Below are positions 17,513-25,886 of a stretch of DNA of 64,000 bases, one piece after another. The DNA comes from Pseudemcibacter sp038106445 (lineage in GTDB: Bacteria; Pseudomonadota; Alphaproteobacteria; Sphingomonadales; Emcibacteraceae). Every line of letters starts with the position of its first letter. Within the stretch, counting starts at the first letter, position 1. The position numbers were made by a program, and so were the translations under genes. The stretch spans positions 310,001 to 374,000 of the forward strand of contig JAYODU010000003.1 in NCBI GenBank assembly GCA_038106445.1. Reading direction: 5' to 3'. A model generated the notes under the pieces. That model worked only from the letters and a program-made list of their open reading frames with translations, did not search any database and was not told the origin of the DNA.

Positions 17513-18523
17513 CTAAATATCTAAAAATAAATCGGCAAATGAATGGATTGCCGGTGCGCCGCCCGTATGCAGGAAGACGATATCTTTTGCGTTTTCAAGT
17601 TTATTGTTTTTGACCATATCAATAAGCCCGGCCATTGTCTTCCCTGTATATACCGGGTCAAGTATTATGCCTTCCTTTTCACCGAGCAGTTTGATAGCCA
17701 CATTTGCTTCTTCTGTCGGGTATGCATAAGCTCTGCCATAATAATCCCCTTTAACGATTAGATCATCTTCCGTAATTAAATCATCAGGTAGATCAATCAC
17801 GTCAAAAATCTGCTTGATTACAGCTCTTAAGTTTTCTTTTTTTATATCTTCTGGCTGGCTTACCGATATGCCAACAACTTTTGTTGTCGTGTTGCCAAAA
17901 TACCGAAGTCCGACAAGCAACCCTGCATGTGTACCGCAGCTTCCGGTTCCAAGGAAAATATGGCTCGGGTTTATGTCCATATTCTGACACTGTATCATCA
18001 ATTCCCGTGCGGCAAGGATATATCCAAGACTTCCGAGACCATTCGAAGCCCCCATTGGAACAGAGTAGGGTGTTTTACCTTCGGCGATCAGTTTTTTTTG
18101 AATACGTTGCATTTCTGCAGCAACCATATTGTCATCGCCATCAATGATATATTCGTTGGCACCCATGATTTTATCCATGAGGTAATTACCGCTGCTTTTC
18201 ATCTGTTTAAGGCGTTCAGGTACCGGATTATTTAAAAAAATATGGCTTTCCAATCCCAGCCGGGCTGCTGCAGATACAGTTTGGCGGACATGATTTGACT
18301 GTATACCACCCATAGTAAGCACTGCATCCGCTCCCTTGCTGATAGCGTCGGCAAAGACATATTCAAGTTTTCTAGTTTTATTGCCACCATGGGCCAGGTC
18401 CATCACATCATCACGTTTAATATATATATCCGGCCCGCCGATAGCCTTTGAAAGATTTGGAAGTAGATAAAATGATGTTGGCAGACTGGTTAGTGGCAGA
18501 CGTGCCACTTCTTCAAATTTCAT
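17513..18523 (-). CDS. Cytosolic PLP enzyme, D-cysteine desulfhydrase family
   Basis: A 336-residue protein without a signal peptide, first gene of the minus-strand operon. It aligns through its whole length with the Tat-exported neighbour: the PLP Lys is K49 in AHGGNKTRKLEY, then TMGGIQSNHVRQTVS, LGTGSCGTHAGLLVGLRYFG and FLHTGGAPAIHSF. The reaction should be alpha,beta-elimination or deamination of a D-amino acid or related compound (D-cysteine, ACC, L-cysteate or D-serine-like). I cannot tell these apart by eye. Confidence 0.9.
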   Translation of the reverse strand: MKFEEVARLPLTSLPTSFYLLPNLSKAIGGPDIYIKRDDVMDLAHGGNKTRKLEYVFADAISKGADAVLTMGGIQSNHVRQTVSAAARLGLESHIFLNNPVPERLKQMKSSGNYLMDKIMGANEYIIDGDDNMVAAEMQRIQKKLIAEGKTPYSVPMGASNGLGSLGYILAARELMIQCQNMDINPSHIFLGTGSCGTHAGLLVGLRYFGNTTTKVVGISVSQPEDIKKENLRAVIKQIFDVIDLPDDLITEDDLIVKGDYYGRAYAYPTEEANVAIKLLGEKEGIILDPVYTGKTMAGLIDMVKNNKLENAKDIVFLHTGGAPAIHSFADLFLDI

Positions 18524-18671
18524 AATTTGGCCTCATATGACGGATAGTAATTAAGGCGAGCTTAGTACAGTTCCTGTGTGAAATAAATAGTTTGTTTGTT
18601 GATAAGTTTAATTGACGCCCTACGTGAATTAAGGTTAATTGAAATTCACAGGAGTTAAAGGATCTTGGTAT

Positions 18672-20318
18672 ATGGAACGTGAATTTATGGAATATGACAT
18701 CGTTATTGTTGGCGGTGGTCCGGCCGGTTTAAGCGCGGCGATCCGTTTCAAACAATTATGCAATGAACAGGGTAAGGAATATACCATATGCGTTCTTGAT
18801 AAGGGCTCCGAGATCGGGGCACATATTCTATCAGGTGCCGTGATTGATCCTATTGCTCTTAACGAACTTATACCGGACTGGAAAGAAAAGGGTGCACCGG
18901 TTACCGTGGAAGTCACGGATAACCAGCACTGGGTTTTATCAGAATCCAGTAAAACATCGTTGCCACATATTTTAATGCCTCCGCTTCTCAGCAATAGGGG
19001 TAATTATATTGTAAGTCTTGGAAATTTATGCCGCTGGCTTGCAGAACAGGCCGAAAATATTGGTGTTGAAATATTTCCGGGCTTTCCCGCTGCCGACATA
19101 CTTTATAATGATGATGGCTCAGTAAAGGGGATACTCACCGGCGATATGGGAGTTGCGCAAGACGGCAGCCATAAAGACAGTTATATGCCGGGTATGGAAC
19201 TTCACGGCAGATTTACTTTTTTTGCTGAAGGAGCAAGAGGATCACTTTCCAAAAAATTAATTGAAATATTTAATCTGCGTGAAAATTGTGAACCACAAAC
19301 ATATGGTATTGGTATTAAGGAATTATGGGAAGTTGCCCCTGCCAAGCATAAGGAAGGTCGCGTGATCCATACACAGGGTTGGCCGCTTTCAAGTGGCACG
19401 GTTGGCGGCGGTTTTTGTTATCATCTGGATAACAATCAGGTTGCAATTGGTTTTGTTGTTGGACTTGATTATTCAAACCCGTATCTTTCACCATTTGATG
19501 AAATGCAGCGTTACAAAACCCACCCCGCATTTGACAGCTTATTTGATGGCGGGAAACGCATTTCATATGGCGCCCGTGCGATCAATGAAGGTGGGTTTCA
19601 ATCGGTGCCAAAGCTCAGTTTCCCCGGTGGGGTGCTTATTGGCTGTTCAGCCGGTTTTGTAAATGTTCCCAGGATTAAAGGAACACATAATGCAATGAAA
19701 ACGGGCATGCTGGCGGCGGAAACGGCCTTTAGTGCACTTGAAAATAATGATGATATGGCAGCATATGATCAGGCTTACGCTGATAGCTGGGTTTATAAAG
19801 ATTTAAAGCGGGTGCGAAATGCAAAACCAGCGATCCATAAATTTGGTGCATTATGGGGTACACTTTATGCCGGATTTGATATGTGGATGAATAATATTGG
19901 GCTTGGTTTTCTTATGCCATGGTCCTTAAGTCATGACGAGGATCATTCTTGCTTAAAACCGGCGGAAGAATGTGAAAAAATTAATTATCCCAAACCGGAT
20001 GGAAAAGTTACATTTGATAAACTCTCTTCTGTTTTTCTTTCCAATACTAATCATGAAGAAAATCAGCCCTGCCATTTAACCCTTAAGGATGAAAATGTTC
20101 CGGTAGAAATTAATTATAATATCTATGCCGGGCCGGAGGTGCGTTTTTGTCCGGCGGGTGTTTATGAATTTATCGGTGTCGAAGTAGGAAGTCCGAAATT
20201 ACAGATTAATTCACAGAATTGTGTCCACTGTAAAACCTGTGATATTAAGGATCCGAGCCAGAATATTAACTGGGTTACGCCCGAAGGGGGCGGTGGCCCT
20301 AATTATCCCAATATGTAA
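18672..20318 (+). CDS. Electron-transfer flavoprotein-ubiquinone oxidoreductase
   Basis: A 548-residue membrane-associated flavoenzyme that passes electrons from ETF, reduced in fatty-acid and amino-acid oxidation, to ubiquinone. The N-terminal FAD site is DIVIVGGGPAGLSAAIRFK; GSEIGAHILSGAVIDP and GWPLSSGTVGGGFCYH are family features. The C-terminal ferredoxin part holds the 4Fe-4S ligands: FCPAGVYEF, then NCVHCKTCDIKDPSQNI. I start at ATG 18672, with AAAGGA nine to fourteen bases upstream, instead of the in-frame TTG at 18639. It is not next to the ETF subunits, which are outside the window. Confidence 0.96.
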   Translation: MEREFMEYDIVIVGGGPAGLSAAIRFKQLCNEQGKEYTICVLDKGSEIGAHILSGAVIDPIALNELIPDWKEKGAPVTVEVTDNQHWVLSESSKTSLPHILMPPLLSNRGNYIVSLGNLCRWLAEQAENIGVEIFPGFPAADILYNDDGSVKGILTGDMGVAQDGSHKDSYMPGMELHGRFTFFAEGARGSLSKKLIEIFNLRENCEPQTYGIGIKELWEVAPAKHKEGRVIHTQGWPLSSGTVGGGFCYHLDNNQVAIGFVVGLDYSNPYLSPFDEMQRYKTHPAFDSLFDGGKRISYGARAINEGGFQSVPKLSFPGGVLIGCSAGFVNVPRIKGTHNAMKTGMLAAETAFSALENNDDMAAYDQAYADSWVYKDLKRVRNAKPAIHKFGALWGTLYAGFDMWMNNIGLGFLMPWSLSHDEDHSCLKPAEECEKINYPKPDGKVTFDKLSSVFLSNTNHEENQPCHLTLKDENVPVEINYNIYAGPEVRFCPAGVYEFIGVEVGSPKLQINSQNCVHCKTCDIKDPSQNINWVTPEGGGGPNYPNM

Positions 20319-20390
20319 ATAATTTTAGTAATATATTAGGGTAAAATGGATAATATAAGCAGTTATACCAACAGCAGACAGATAGGAAAT

Positions 20391-22100
20391 ATGAAGTCAA
20401 TAATATCACATAGGAAAATGCCACTATTTAAAGTTATAAGTATGTGCTTTCTGATGCTTGTCACGCAGTTTGTGCCTGTGAGCGCACAAACAATGACGGC
20501 TGATGCCCCTAATATGCCATTTGGTGAATATTTGTCTGCGCGTCATGCTCTGGCGAACAAGCAATATGATATTGCAGCTGAAAATTATTTTAATGCGCTT
20601 AAACTTGATCCCGAGAATGTTCCTCTAAACCTTAGAACATTAGCGGTTCTTGTAATGGATGGCAGGTTTGATGATGCCATCATGGTAGCCCATCGGTTAC
20701 AATCAATGGGTCAGGATAACGAAATTTCGAGGCTCATGCTCTTTTTTGAAAAAATAAAGGAAAGGGATTATGAGGAGGCCCTCCTATCCATTGATGAACT
20801 TTCAAGTGCCAATATTCTTCATATCCTGAAGCCTAATTTTAAAGGCTGGATTCTAGCAGAGCAGGGAAAAAAAGTTGAGGTAGAAGAAATAGTCCAAGGG
20901 TTTGAACAGGGAACAACTTTCAGATTTTTTAATTTTTTCCAAAGCGGACTTCTTTTCGAATATCTGGGTGATCTTGAACAAGCGGAATTATATTATTCAA
21001 AGGCACTTGCTGAGCCAGGGCTTTTAAATTTAAGAGCTGTTGAGGCTTATGGCGGAATATTGATCAAACAGGGAAAATCCAGTGAAGCAGAAGCAATTTT
21101 TCGTGATTATCTTGAAGATACGCCGTCAAATGAACAACTTAAGGCGGGATTGTCTGCAGCACAAAACGGGAATGAAATACAATCTCTTGTGACATCAATT
21201 GATGAAGGATTTGCAGAATTATTTTATACGGTGGCAACGATCCTGATGCAGGATAATGTCAAAGAAGTAGCGACAAGTTATCTGCAGCATGCACTCTATT
21301 TCCGCGATGAGTTTCCCCTAGCGCATTTTTTACAGGCACAAATTTTTGAAAGTGATGAATATTATGAAGGTGCGTCCAAGCATTTCAATCTGATAACCAA
21401 TGATAGCCCGTTATATTTCCAATCAAAAATTCAACGGGCATGGCTATTAAATGATATGGATCAGGATGAAGCGGCCATTGCTGCTTTTGAGGCACTTGAA
21501 AAAGAGTATCCTAATAATCGTGAAGTGCTGAATTCTATCGCTGAATATTACCGAACACATGAACGATATGCAGAAGCAATACCGGCCTACAACAGGGTTG
21601 TGGGTCTTATTGACGAGGATCAGGAAAGAGACTGGGTTCTCTATTACACTCGCGGTATTGTTTTTGATCAGGAAAAACGCTGGCCGGAAGCAGAAAGCGA
21701 TTTTAAAAAAGCACTGGAACTTCGTCCCGAGCAACCAATGGTACTCAATTATCTTGCCTATAGCTGGGTGGATCAGGGTATTAATTATGATGAAGCCAAA
21801 GTAATGCTTGAACGTGCCGTTGAATTACGGCCAAATGACGGCTATATCGTCGACAGCCTTGGTTGGGCACTTTTTAAAATGGGTGAGAATGAAGAGGCTG
21901 TAAAGGTCCTTGAACGTGCAGCACAACTTCAGACACAGGATTGGGCAATAAATGATCATCTTGGAGATGTTTACTGGACAGTTGGCCGTAAAAATGAAGC
22001 ACGGTTTCAATGGCGGCATGCTCTTTCCTTAAATCCGGATGAAGATAAAATAGAGGGTATCCGAAATAAAATTGAAGGCGGATATATAAAATCCTTTTAG
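20391..22100 (+). CDS. Exported tetratricopeptide-repeat protein
   Basis: A 569-residue protein with a signal peptide (about residues 9-33 from ATG 20391, ending VPVSAQ) and TPR repeats through most of its length; clear ones include AAENYFNALKLDPENVPLN and AESDFKKALELRPEQPMVLN. AGGAAAT precedes the chosen ATG, though an ATG at 20346 is also open. The C-terminal third, with YLAYSWVDQGINYDEAKVML and DSLGWALFKMGENEEAVKVL, is the part best conserved in alphaproteobacterial homologues located next to ispE. It is probably a periplasmic scaffold for envelope assembly. ispE follows 12 bases later in what looks like one transcription unit. Confidence 0.88.
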   Translation: MKSIISHRKMPLFKVISMCFLMLVTQFVPVSAQTMTADAPNMPFGEYLSARHALANKQYDIAAENYFNALKLDPENVPLNLRTLAVLVMDGRFDDAIMVAHRLQSMGQDNEISRLMLFFEKIKERDYEEALLSIDELSSANILHILKPNFKGWILAEQGKKVEVEEIVQGFEQGTTFRFFNFFQSGLLFEYLGDLEQAELYYSKALAEPGLLNLRAVEAYGGILIKQGKSSEAEAIFRDYLEDTPSNEQLKAGLSAAQNGNEIQSLVTSIDEGFAELFYTVATILMQDNVKEVATSYLQHALYFRDEFPLAHFLQAQIFESDEYYEGASKHFNLITNDSPLYFQSKIQRAWLLNDMDQDEAAIAAFEALEKEYPNNREVLNSIAEYYRTHERYAEAIPAYNRVVGLIDEDQERDWVLYYTRGIVFDQEKRWPEAESDFKKALELRPEQPMVLNYLAYSWVDQGINYDEAKVMLERAVELRPNDGYIVDSLGWALFKMGENEEAVKVLERAAQLQTQDWAINDHLGDVYWTVGRKNEARFQWRHALSLNPDEDKIEGIRNKIEGGYIKSF

Positions 22101-22112
22101 GTAAGGGAAAGC

Positions 22113-22964
22113 GTGCTTACACCTGCAAAAATAAATCTCGACCTTCTAATTACCGGTCGACGCAAAGACGGGTTTCACCTGCTTGATAGTGTCGTTGTTT
22201 TTGTCGGATATGGCGATGAATTAACAGCAAAGGCAGCAGATGGTCTAAGTTTGGATATTAAGGGGGCATTTGCCAATAAACTGAATAATGATCCTGAAAA
22301 CCTCGTATTAAAAGCTGCAAGGAAGCTTTGTGAGTTTGCAGGTGTAAAACCAGATATAAAATTCCAGCTTACTAAAAATCTTCCTGTTTCTTCCGGTATT
22401 GGTGGGGGCTCAAGCAACGCCGCCGCTGCGCTTAAACTTACTATGGAACTTCTTAATCTGGATGTTGGTGATGTGGATCTAAGAAAACTTGCCTTGTCGC
22501 TTGGGGCTGATGTTCCAGTATGTCTACAATCAAATACTTCACATATGACAGGAATAGGAGAAAATATTAAGCAAATTGATCTTTGTGGTGGTCAGCCAAT
22601 ACTTCTTGTAAATCCGGGCGTTTCTGTTTCCACACCAGATATTTTTAAAAGTTTTAAAAACATGGCTCTACCGTTTACATCCAGAAAACCTGTGGATTTC
22701 AATCAGATTAATTGGACGTTAATGTTAGAACATTTAAAAGCCAGCAAAAATGATTTGCAAATGCCAGCGAGCGTGATCAATGCTTCTGTCAGTGAAGTAA
22801 TTGAAAAGCTTAAAAATCTTGAAGGGTTAATTTTTAGTAGAATGTCAGGGAGCGGTGCTACATGTTTTGCACTATTTGAAAGTGACGATTTGTGTAAAAA
22901 AGCGGCAAAAAGTCTTTCAAACCAACATGAAACCTGGTGGATAAAAGCGACTAATATAATTTAA
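22113..22964 (+). CDS. ispE: 4-diphosphocytidyl-2-C-methyl-D-erythritol kinase
   Basis: A 283-residue GHMP kinase of the MEP pathway to isoprenoid precursors; it phosphorylates the 2-hydroxyl of CDP-ME. TPAKINLDLLITGRRKDGFH is the N-terminal signature and LPVSSGIGGGSSNAAAALKL the ATP-binding GHMP loop near residue 90. RMSGSGATCFALF is the third motif. The start codon is GTG at 22113, preceded by AAGGGAAA; there is no closer ATG. Later codons are AT-rich but the frame is intact. Confidence 0.95.
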   Translation: MLTPAKINLDLLITGRRKDGFHLLDSVVVFVGYGDELTAKAADGLSLDIKGAFANKLNNDPENLVLKAARKLCEFAGVKPDIKFQLTKNLPVSSGIGGGSSNAAAALKLTMELLNLDVGDVDLRKLALSLGADVPVCLQSNTSHMTGIGENIKQIDLCGGQPILLVNPGVSVSTPDIFKSFKNMALPFTSRKPVDFNQINWTLMLEHLKASKNDLQMPASVINASVSEVIEKLKNLEGLIFSRMSGSGATCFALFESDDLCKKAAKSLSNQHETWWIKATNII

Positions 22965-23074
22965 AATAAATGTAATACTTGCGCTTCCATTGCTTTCTGA
23001 TAAATTTGCCTATGCACCTAAAATTTATGGTTAATTTTTGATAAGTAAACGGTAACACAAGGAACTCTGTCGAG

Positions 23075-25855
23075 ATGATTCAAAAATATTATAGGACGTT
23101 GAAGGCAATTTCATTGTTTCTAATTGCGCTACTCATGTCTGGTTCGACTTCTTTTGCACAGGGACTTGATCAATCCATATTTGATCAAATACAACGTCGG
23201 ACTGGCTCGGCCACGGCGACGACAAGAGTTCAATCGCCTCTGGATGAAGCCCGAGAACAGGCTTACATGCAGGAATTAGAAGAACAACTGGAAAGGAGAA
23301 AGTCGGCTGGCCCCTCTATTATTGAAGAAGATTATAACAATCGGCGCGTGAGCCTTAATTTACCTTCTGATATAGAGCTGGAACAATTTGGCTATTCAAT
23401 TTTCAATCGTCTGCCAGTTATGGATGTACTTGCGACTGGTCGTATTCCTGATAATTATCGTTTGGGAGTAGGTGATGAGTTTGTCATTAGCTTTAAAGGT
23501 TCCAGAGAAGAAGTTTCCACAGTAAAGGTTGATCGCGAGGGTCGATTAATTATTCCATCATTAGAACCGATTAATGTTTCTGGTCTTACTTTAGGAGAAG
23601 TTGAAGATATAGTTTCCAGAAAGGTTTCTGAAAGTTTGATTGGCACAGAAGTATATGTTTCTCTTGCAACTCTACGTCAGATATCGGTGCTTGTTGCGGG
23701 TGAGGTTGAAAATCCAACCCTGGTTAGAACAACCAGTCTGGCAACACCAATTGAGGTTTTGCTGCATGTGGGTGGTGTTAAAAAAACCGGAAGTTTAAGA
23801 AATCTGGTTCTCCAGCGCGGTAGCGAAAGAATTCCCGTTGATCTTTATAATGTCATTGAGGGTTCTGATGGAGAGATAATTACTCTGGAGGATGGTGACA
23901 GGTTGATTGTACCTACTATAGGAACAACGGTTGCTATTGAAGGTAATGTAATACGACCAGGCATTTATGAGCTCGCTAATGGTCGGGTACAAATTAATGC
24001 GTCCGAAGCTTTAGAGCTTGCAGGGGGTACCATTAGAAGGAATGGTAATTCTTTCACCCATTTAAGGTTTGATGATACAGGGCGTTCTAATGTTGTGAAG
24101 CTTGATATAAATGCAAATATAGCTGGTGGCGAAATTGTCATAGTAAATTTGCTTGAAAATTCCCAGGTAGGCCGTGTTTCCTTAATGGGGCATGTGAAAG
24201 TGCCGGGTATTAGATCGGTTGATGTATTTAGCAATGTGAAGGATCTAATTGGGTCAGTTAATAACCTAACCGATAATCCATATCTGCTATTTGGCGCAAT
24301 TGAGCGAACTGATCCATTAACGCGTACACGTCAACTTATCCCGTTTAGCCCGCAAAAAGTTATCTACGGTACTGAAAATGTTGAGTTGATGAATGAAGAC
24401 AAAGTTGTGATATTAGGACATAACGATATTGAATTTTTAAAATCTGATGTTATCCGTCAAGCAATTACCACCAGTGAGTATCTTGAAGAGGAATTGCTGC
24501 CAAACGGTGAAATTAACAATGCTTACTGTGCGCCTGTTAAAAAATTGGCACGTATTATTTCCGATACACAATCTGATCGTTTTGCAACTGCTATAAGGGC
24601 CGTATATGTTAGACGTGAAAGTATCGAGGAAAAACAAGCAGATCCTGAACTGATGCTGGATGAAACAGAAATTATTGTTCTTGAAGAACAACGTCGCCAG
24701 GCTTTGCTTAGTCTGAATGCCACTCCAACTGATAGAGCTATTATGGAGATGGAAGCAGAAAACGAAGAAGAGGTTGAAGAATATAATTATGAAATGTGTC
24801 CATATGTTTATCAGGAGGTAAACAATCTATTACCCTTTACTCTAGAACATATTGTTTCTGTAGATGGCGCTGTGCGTTTACCTGGTGTGTTTCCAATTGC
24901 TAACGAGACGCCAGTAGACCTGCTACTTTCAGTTTCTGGCGGGACATCAAATGACGCAAATATGGGCCGCATTGAAATAACAAGTTACCGCGAGCAGGCT
25001 ATTGATGGCAATCTGGTAATGAATTGGGAATATGTTGATGCCTCTGTTTCCGATTTAAGTGAATTTACAGTTAATGCTGGCGGTGGTGTGCGTGTCAGCA
25101 GTGTTTACACCAACTTTGAAGCAGGGGCAGTGCTGCTTTCCGGTGAATTCGTCCAGCCAGGGGTATATACCATAAGAAAAGGGGAGAAACTTTCCTCATT
25201 AATTGCAAGAGCAGGCGGGATTACTGAACAGGCATATCCATATGGTGCAATTTTTAGCAGAGATCGTGTGAGGCAGATACAAAGGCAGGAAATGAGGCAA
25301 ACCGCACAAAGATTGCAATCAGCAATGGTGTCTGCATCGGTAAAAAAGAATATTGGAGCAGAAGGTGCAATTGCATTACAGCGAATGATAAATGGTATGG
25401 CGAACCAAGATTTTGTCGGGCGTGTAGTTATTGAATCTGATCCTGTTGTTCTGTCGCTTGATCCCAGTAAGGACGTCGTACTGGAAGCAGGCGATAGTTT
25501 ATTCATGCCCAAGCGTCCTAATTTTATCGTAACAGTAGGGGATGTGCTTAATCCAAGCGCACTTCAGTTTGTGCCCGGGAAAGGTGTAAATAGTTATCTT
25601 GAAGAAGTTGGCGGATTTACGAGTGCGGCTGATGAAGACAGAGTTTTTGTTGTTTATCCAAATGGCGTTGCGCGACCTATTAGTCTGGCATCATGGGGTG
25701 GAGATAGAAACCTGAGCATTCCACCAGGTTCAGCAATAGTTGTGCCGACGGATCTCAGTCCTTATGATAATCTTACACTTATAAGTGAAATTGGTGATAT
25801 TTTCAGAAACCTAGCGGTATCTGCTGCATCGATCGCCGTACTTGTCAGGAACTAA
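23075..25855 (+). CDS. Polysaccharide export protein with multiple SLBB domains
   Basis: A 926-residue envelope protein. After a signal peptide (ending SFAQ) and a coiled region (about 60-90), a Poly_export domain begins near residue 126 (NYRLGVGDEFVISFKG), and several SLBB-type beta-grasp repeats follow (VLVAGEVENPTLVRT, VAIEGNVIRPGIYEL, RVSLMGHVKVPGI, VLLSGEFVQPGVYTI, VTVGDVLNP). There is no lipobox. Such proteins form the outer-membrane or periplasmic conduit for capsule or exopolysaccharide. About 926 residues is long against Wza (about 380). It precedes a YjbH protein and a nucleotide-sugar dehydrogenase. Confidence 0.9.
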   Translation: MIQKYYRTLKAISLFLIALLMSGSTSFAQGLDQSIFDQIQRRTGSATATTRVQSPLDEAREQAYMQELEEQLERRKSAGPSIIEEDYNNRRVSLNLPSDIELEQFGYSIFNRLPVMDVLATGRIPDNYRLGVGDEFVISFKGSREEVSTVKVDREGRLIIPSLEPINVSGLTLGEVEDIVSRKVSESLIGTEVYVSLATLRQISVLVAGEVENPTLVRTTSLATPIEVLLHVGGVKKTGSLRNLVLQRGSERIPVDLYNVIEGSDGEIITLEDGDRLIVPTIGTTVAIEGNVIRPGIYELANGRVQINASEALELAGGTIRRNGNSFTHLRFDDTGRSNVVKLDINANIAGGEIVIVNLLENSQVGRVSLMGHVKVPGIRSVDVFSNVKDLIGSVNNLTDNPYLLFGAIERTDPLTRTRQLIPFSPQKVIYGTENVELMNEDKVVILGHNDIEFLKSDVIRQAITTSEYLEEELLPNGEINNAYCAPVKKLARIISDTQSDRFATAIRAVYVRRESIEEKQADPELMLDETEIIVLEEQRRQALLSLNATPTDRAIMEMEAENEEEVEEYNYEMCPYVYQEVNNLLPFTLEHIVSVDGAVRLPGVFPIANETPVDLLLSVSGGTSNDANMGRIEITSYREQAIDGNLVMNWEYVDASVSDLSEFTVNAGGGVRVSSVYTNFEAGAVLLSGEFVQPGVYTIRKGEKLSSLIARAGGITEQAYPYGAIFSRDRVRQIQRQEMRQTAQRLQSAMVSASVKKNIGAEGAIALQRMINGMANQDFVGRVVIESDPVVLSLDPSKDVVLEAGDSLFMPKRPNFIVTVGDVLNPSALQFVPGKGVNSYLEEVGGFTSAADEDRVFVVYPNGVARPISLASWGGDRNLSIPPGSAIVVPTDLSPYDNLTLISEIGDIFRNLAVSAASIAVLVRN

Positions 25856-25886
25856 TGATTATTCGGGCATAATAAGGGGCTATTTT

